6,234 nt of DNA from Candidatus Omnitrophota bacterium. Its GTDB lineage: Bacteria > Omnitrophota > Gorgyraeia > Gygaellales > Profunditerraquicolaceae. The notes beneath the pieces are model-generated. The model had not been told where the DNA came from. It did no database searches and saw only the letters and a list, made by a program, of their open reading frames with translations. Made by a program: the position numbers and the translations under genes. The stretch covers positions 1 to 6,234 of the forward strand of contig JAHKBC010000271.1 of NCBI GenBank assembly GCA_018825725.1, written 5' to 3'. Below are positions 5,113-6,234 of this stretch, one piece after another. Position 1 is the first letter of the stretch; each line of letters starts with the position of its first letter.

Positions 5113-5913
5113 TTATTTCTGGCACTGCGGGCAATAATAAGTTCCTCTGCCGCCTAAAGCAATTCTTTTAATTTTACTTTTACATTCCATACACAGCTGG
5201 CCTTCTCTGCCATAAACCATATGCTGGCTAGCGTAATTACCTTTTTTACCCGACAGGCGCACATAGTCATCCACAGATGAGCCTCCGCAACGAATAGCCT
5301 CCCGTAAAACCTCCCGGATTACTTGATAAAGGACTTGGGACTCCTTACTTTTAAGGCTGTTAGAACTTCTTTCAGGATTAATCCTGGCGCGAAAAAGCAC
5401 TTCTGCGGCATAGAGATTGCCTATCCCCGATATAAAAGCCTGGTCCATTAAAAGCGGCTTGATCTTGGTTTTTTTTCTGGCGAGCATCTGTTTAAACACA
5501 CTTAAGGTTATGGCAAATGGCTCGGGCCCAAGCCCTTGAATGAATTTTAAAGAACGCCAGTCATCCAGAAGGCGTAATTCCCCGAACAACCTCTGGTCAT
5601 TGAAATCAAGGATCTTACCGTCAGATAAATAGAAACTAACCCGGCTCTTTTTGGCGTCTCCCGGATAAACCAATTGACCGGTCATCTTTAAATGAATAAC
5701 TAGAGATTTTTTATTGTCTAACTCAAGGATTAAGACCTTGGCTCGACGCAAGATTTTCTTAATAGTTGCGCCGGTCAGGCCTTTTTTAAATTTCTCAACT
5801 GAAGGCTGACGTATTACTAAAGGGTTATGCACGCAAACGCAGACTATCTTCTTTCCCGCAATAATCTTTTCTAAATCTCTCTTTATTGTTTCGACTTCTG
5901 GCAATTCCGGCAC
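5113..5913 (-). CDS. mutM: Formamidopyrimidine-DNA glycosylase (Fpg/MutM)
   Basis: This base-excision repair enzyme removes 8-oxoguanine and formamidopyrimidines and cuts the abasic site. The 266-residue length is normal. Visible are the N-terminal PELPEVET with catalytic Pro2 and Glu3 and conserved Glu6, Lys59, HLKMTGQL at 74-81 with the base-flipping Met, NDQRLFG at 105-111, GIGNLYAAEVLF at 163-174 in the helix-two-turn-helix, and a C-terminal zinc finger with Cys241, Cys244, Cys261 and Cys264 plus Arg256. The start is the GTG at 5913, five bases after AAGGAG (5924-5919). The ATG two bases earlier is in another frame. All key residues are present. It sits between carB and the methyltransferase-like gene, with no obvious functional link to pyrimidine synthesis. 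Confidence 0.98.
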   Translation of the reverse strand: MPELPEVETIKRDLEKIIAGKKIVCVCVHNPLVIRQPSVEKFKKGLTGATIKKILRRAKVLILELDNKKSLVIHLKMTGQLVYPGDAKKSRVSFYLSDGKILDFNDQRLFGELRLLDDWRSLKFIQGLGPEPFAITLSVFKQMLARKKTKIKPLLMDQAFISGIGNLYAAEVLFRARINPERSSNSLKSKESQVLYQVIREVLREAIRCGGSSVDDYVRLSGKKGNYASQHMVYGREGQLCMECKSKIKRIALGGRGTYYCPQCQK

Positions 5914-5918
5914 ATCTA

Positions 5919-5924
5919 CTCCTT
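5919..5924 (-). promoter_or_regulatory. Ribosome binding site deciding the mutM GTG start
   Basis: AAGGAG lies five bases before GTG 5913. Because Pro2 must follow the initiator residue for Fpg catalysis, GTG (MPELPE) is the only sensible start, despite an ATG overlapping it at 5915-5913. Confidence 0.9.
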
Positions 5925-5938
5925 ATAAATAACCTAGC

Positions 5939-6008
5939 TATAGGTAAAGGTAGAGAAAAAAACTTTTCTATACCTATGCCTGTACCTTTACCTTTACCTT
6001 TACCTTTA
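5939..6008. repeat. Hexamer tandem repeat and inverted repeat between carB and mutM
   Basis: Four TACCTT units run from 5983 to 6006 and continue as TA, giving the TTA that is the carB stop codon on the minus strand. TAGGTAAAGGTAGA at 5941-5954 is the inverted counterpart and can pair with several registers of the array. Between them AGAAAA and TTTTCT form a small inner stem. The whole could fold as one long hairpin in the transcript. A T7 run lies within the loop region rather than after a GC stem, so it is a poor match to a Rho-independent terminator. I see no convincing promoter in this gap. Confidence 0.75.
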
Positions 6009-6234
6009 GCGTTTACTTTTCTTCTTTAGGTATTCCTGCAGCGACTTAACTCCTAAATCTTTCTTTAACAATGCCTCAATTCCGTTGACAGTCGCCTGGG
6101 CGCCGGAAATCGTAGTCGTATAAGGTATATTATAAACTACTACCTGAGAACGGATCTTAACTTCATCCTGACGCGGTATCCTTCCGGAAGGAGTACTGAT
6201 TACCCACTGGATTTTACCGTCCTTCATTAAATCC
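6006..6234 (-). CDS. carB: Carbamoyl-phosphate synthase large subunit, C-terminal end (gene starts outside the window)
   Basis: The last 75 codons are visible, reading DLMKDGKIQWVISTPSGR at the window edge, then IRSQVVVYNIPYTTTISGAQATVNGIEALL and ending KKKSKR. This is the C-terminal MGS-like domain of CarB. It binds allosteric effectors in the family (UMP inhibits and, in enterobacteria, ornithine activates); the STPSGR and TTTISGAQA stretches are its conserved parts. CarB makes carbamoyl phosphate from bicarbonate, ATP and glutamine-derived ammonia, feeding pyrimidine and arginine synthesis. With pyrK, pyrD and pyrF downstream on the same strand, a pyrimidine role is natural. The stop codon is contributed by the hexamer repeat that follows, so the array may have altered the extreme C-terminus. 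Confidence 0.95.
   Translation of the reverse strand, partial: DLMKDGKIQWVISTPSGRIPRQDEVKIRSQVVVYNIPYTTTISGAQATVNGIEALLKKDLGVKSLQEYLKKKSKR

Noticed and set aside
5914..6005. Pyrimidine-responsive leader or PyrR-type attenuator in the carB-mutM gap
   Set aside because: The gap is filled by simple hexamer repeats, has no PyrR-binding-loop consensus and no anti-terminator/terminator pair, and lies after carB rather than before the pyrimidine genes.

Overview
The window is a 6.2-kb block of bacterial chromosome in which all nine genes lie on the minus strand, so transcription runs from high to low coordinates. I see no tRNA, rRNA, CRISPR array, transposase or phage gene. A likely source is an uncultivated bacterium of the Omnitrophota (Candidatus Omnitrophica) type. 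This is inferred from moderate GC, a probable V-type ATPase stator gene, and above all short palindromic 'word' repeats scattered between and inside genes (CPAGRQ, YPLSPIPYPL and STVDCGLSTV peptides), which I associate from memory with such genomes. The assignment is tentative.

In transcription order: carB 3' end (6234-6006); a 92-bp repeat-filled gap; mutM/fpg (5913-5113); a membrane methyltransferase-like gene (5108-4413); pyrK (4423-3579), interrupted by an apparent single-base frameshift near 4245; a 70-bp gap made largely of two hairpins; a family 2 glycosyltransferase (3508-2360); a gap with an imperfect inverted repeat; a half-size TauE/SafE permease (2284-1925); a gap with an inverted repeat; pyrD (1873-890); pyrF (902-153); and the 5' end of a probable V-type ATPase subunit E gene (142-1).

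Four genes belong to de novo UMP synthesis: carB makes carbamoyl phosphate, pyrD with pyrK oxidises dihydroorotate to orotate with electrons passed to NAD+, and pyrF decarboxylates OMP to UMP. They are colinear but separated by a DNA-repair glycosylase, a methyltransferase-like protein, a glycosyltransferase and a permease. PyrK and PyrD, which form one enzyme, are separated by two unrelated genes. Several junctions overlap or are nearly closed (pyrD/pyrF, methyltransferase/pyrK, mutM/methyltransferase, pyrF/atpE), which suggests cotranscription and translational coupling.

The most unusual aspect is the repeat load. Each gap longer than 40 bp carries a different inverted or tandem repeat. PyrD and PyrK contain in-frame low-complexity segments built from such words, some shared between the two genes, and PyrF has an extra segment of about 22 residues that breaks an otherwise canonical alignment. 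This resembles in-frame invasion of coding genes by palindromic elements, as known from Rickettsia.
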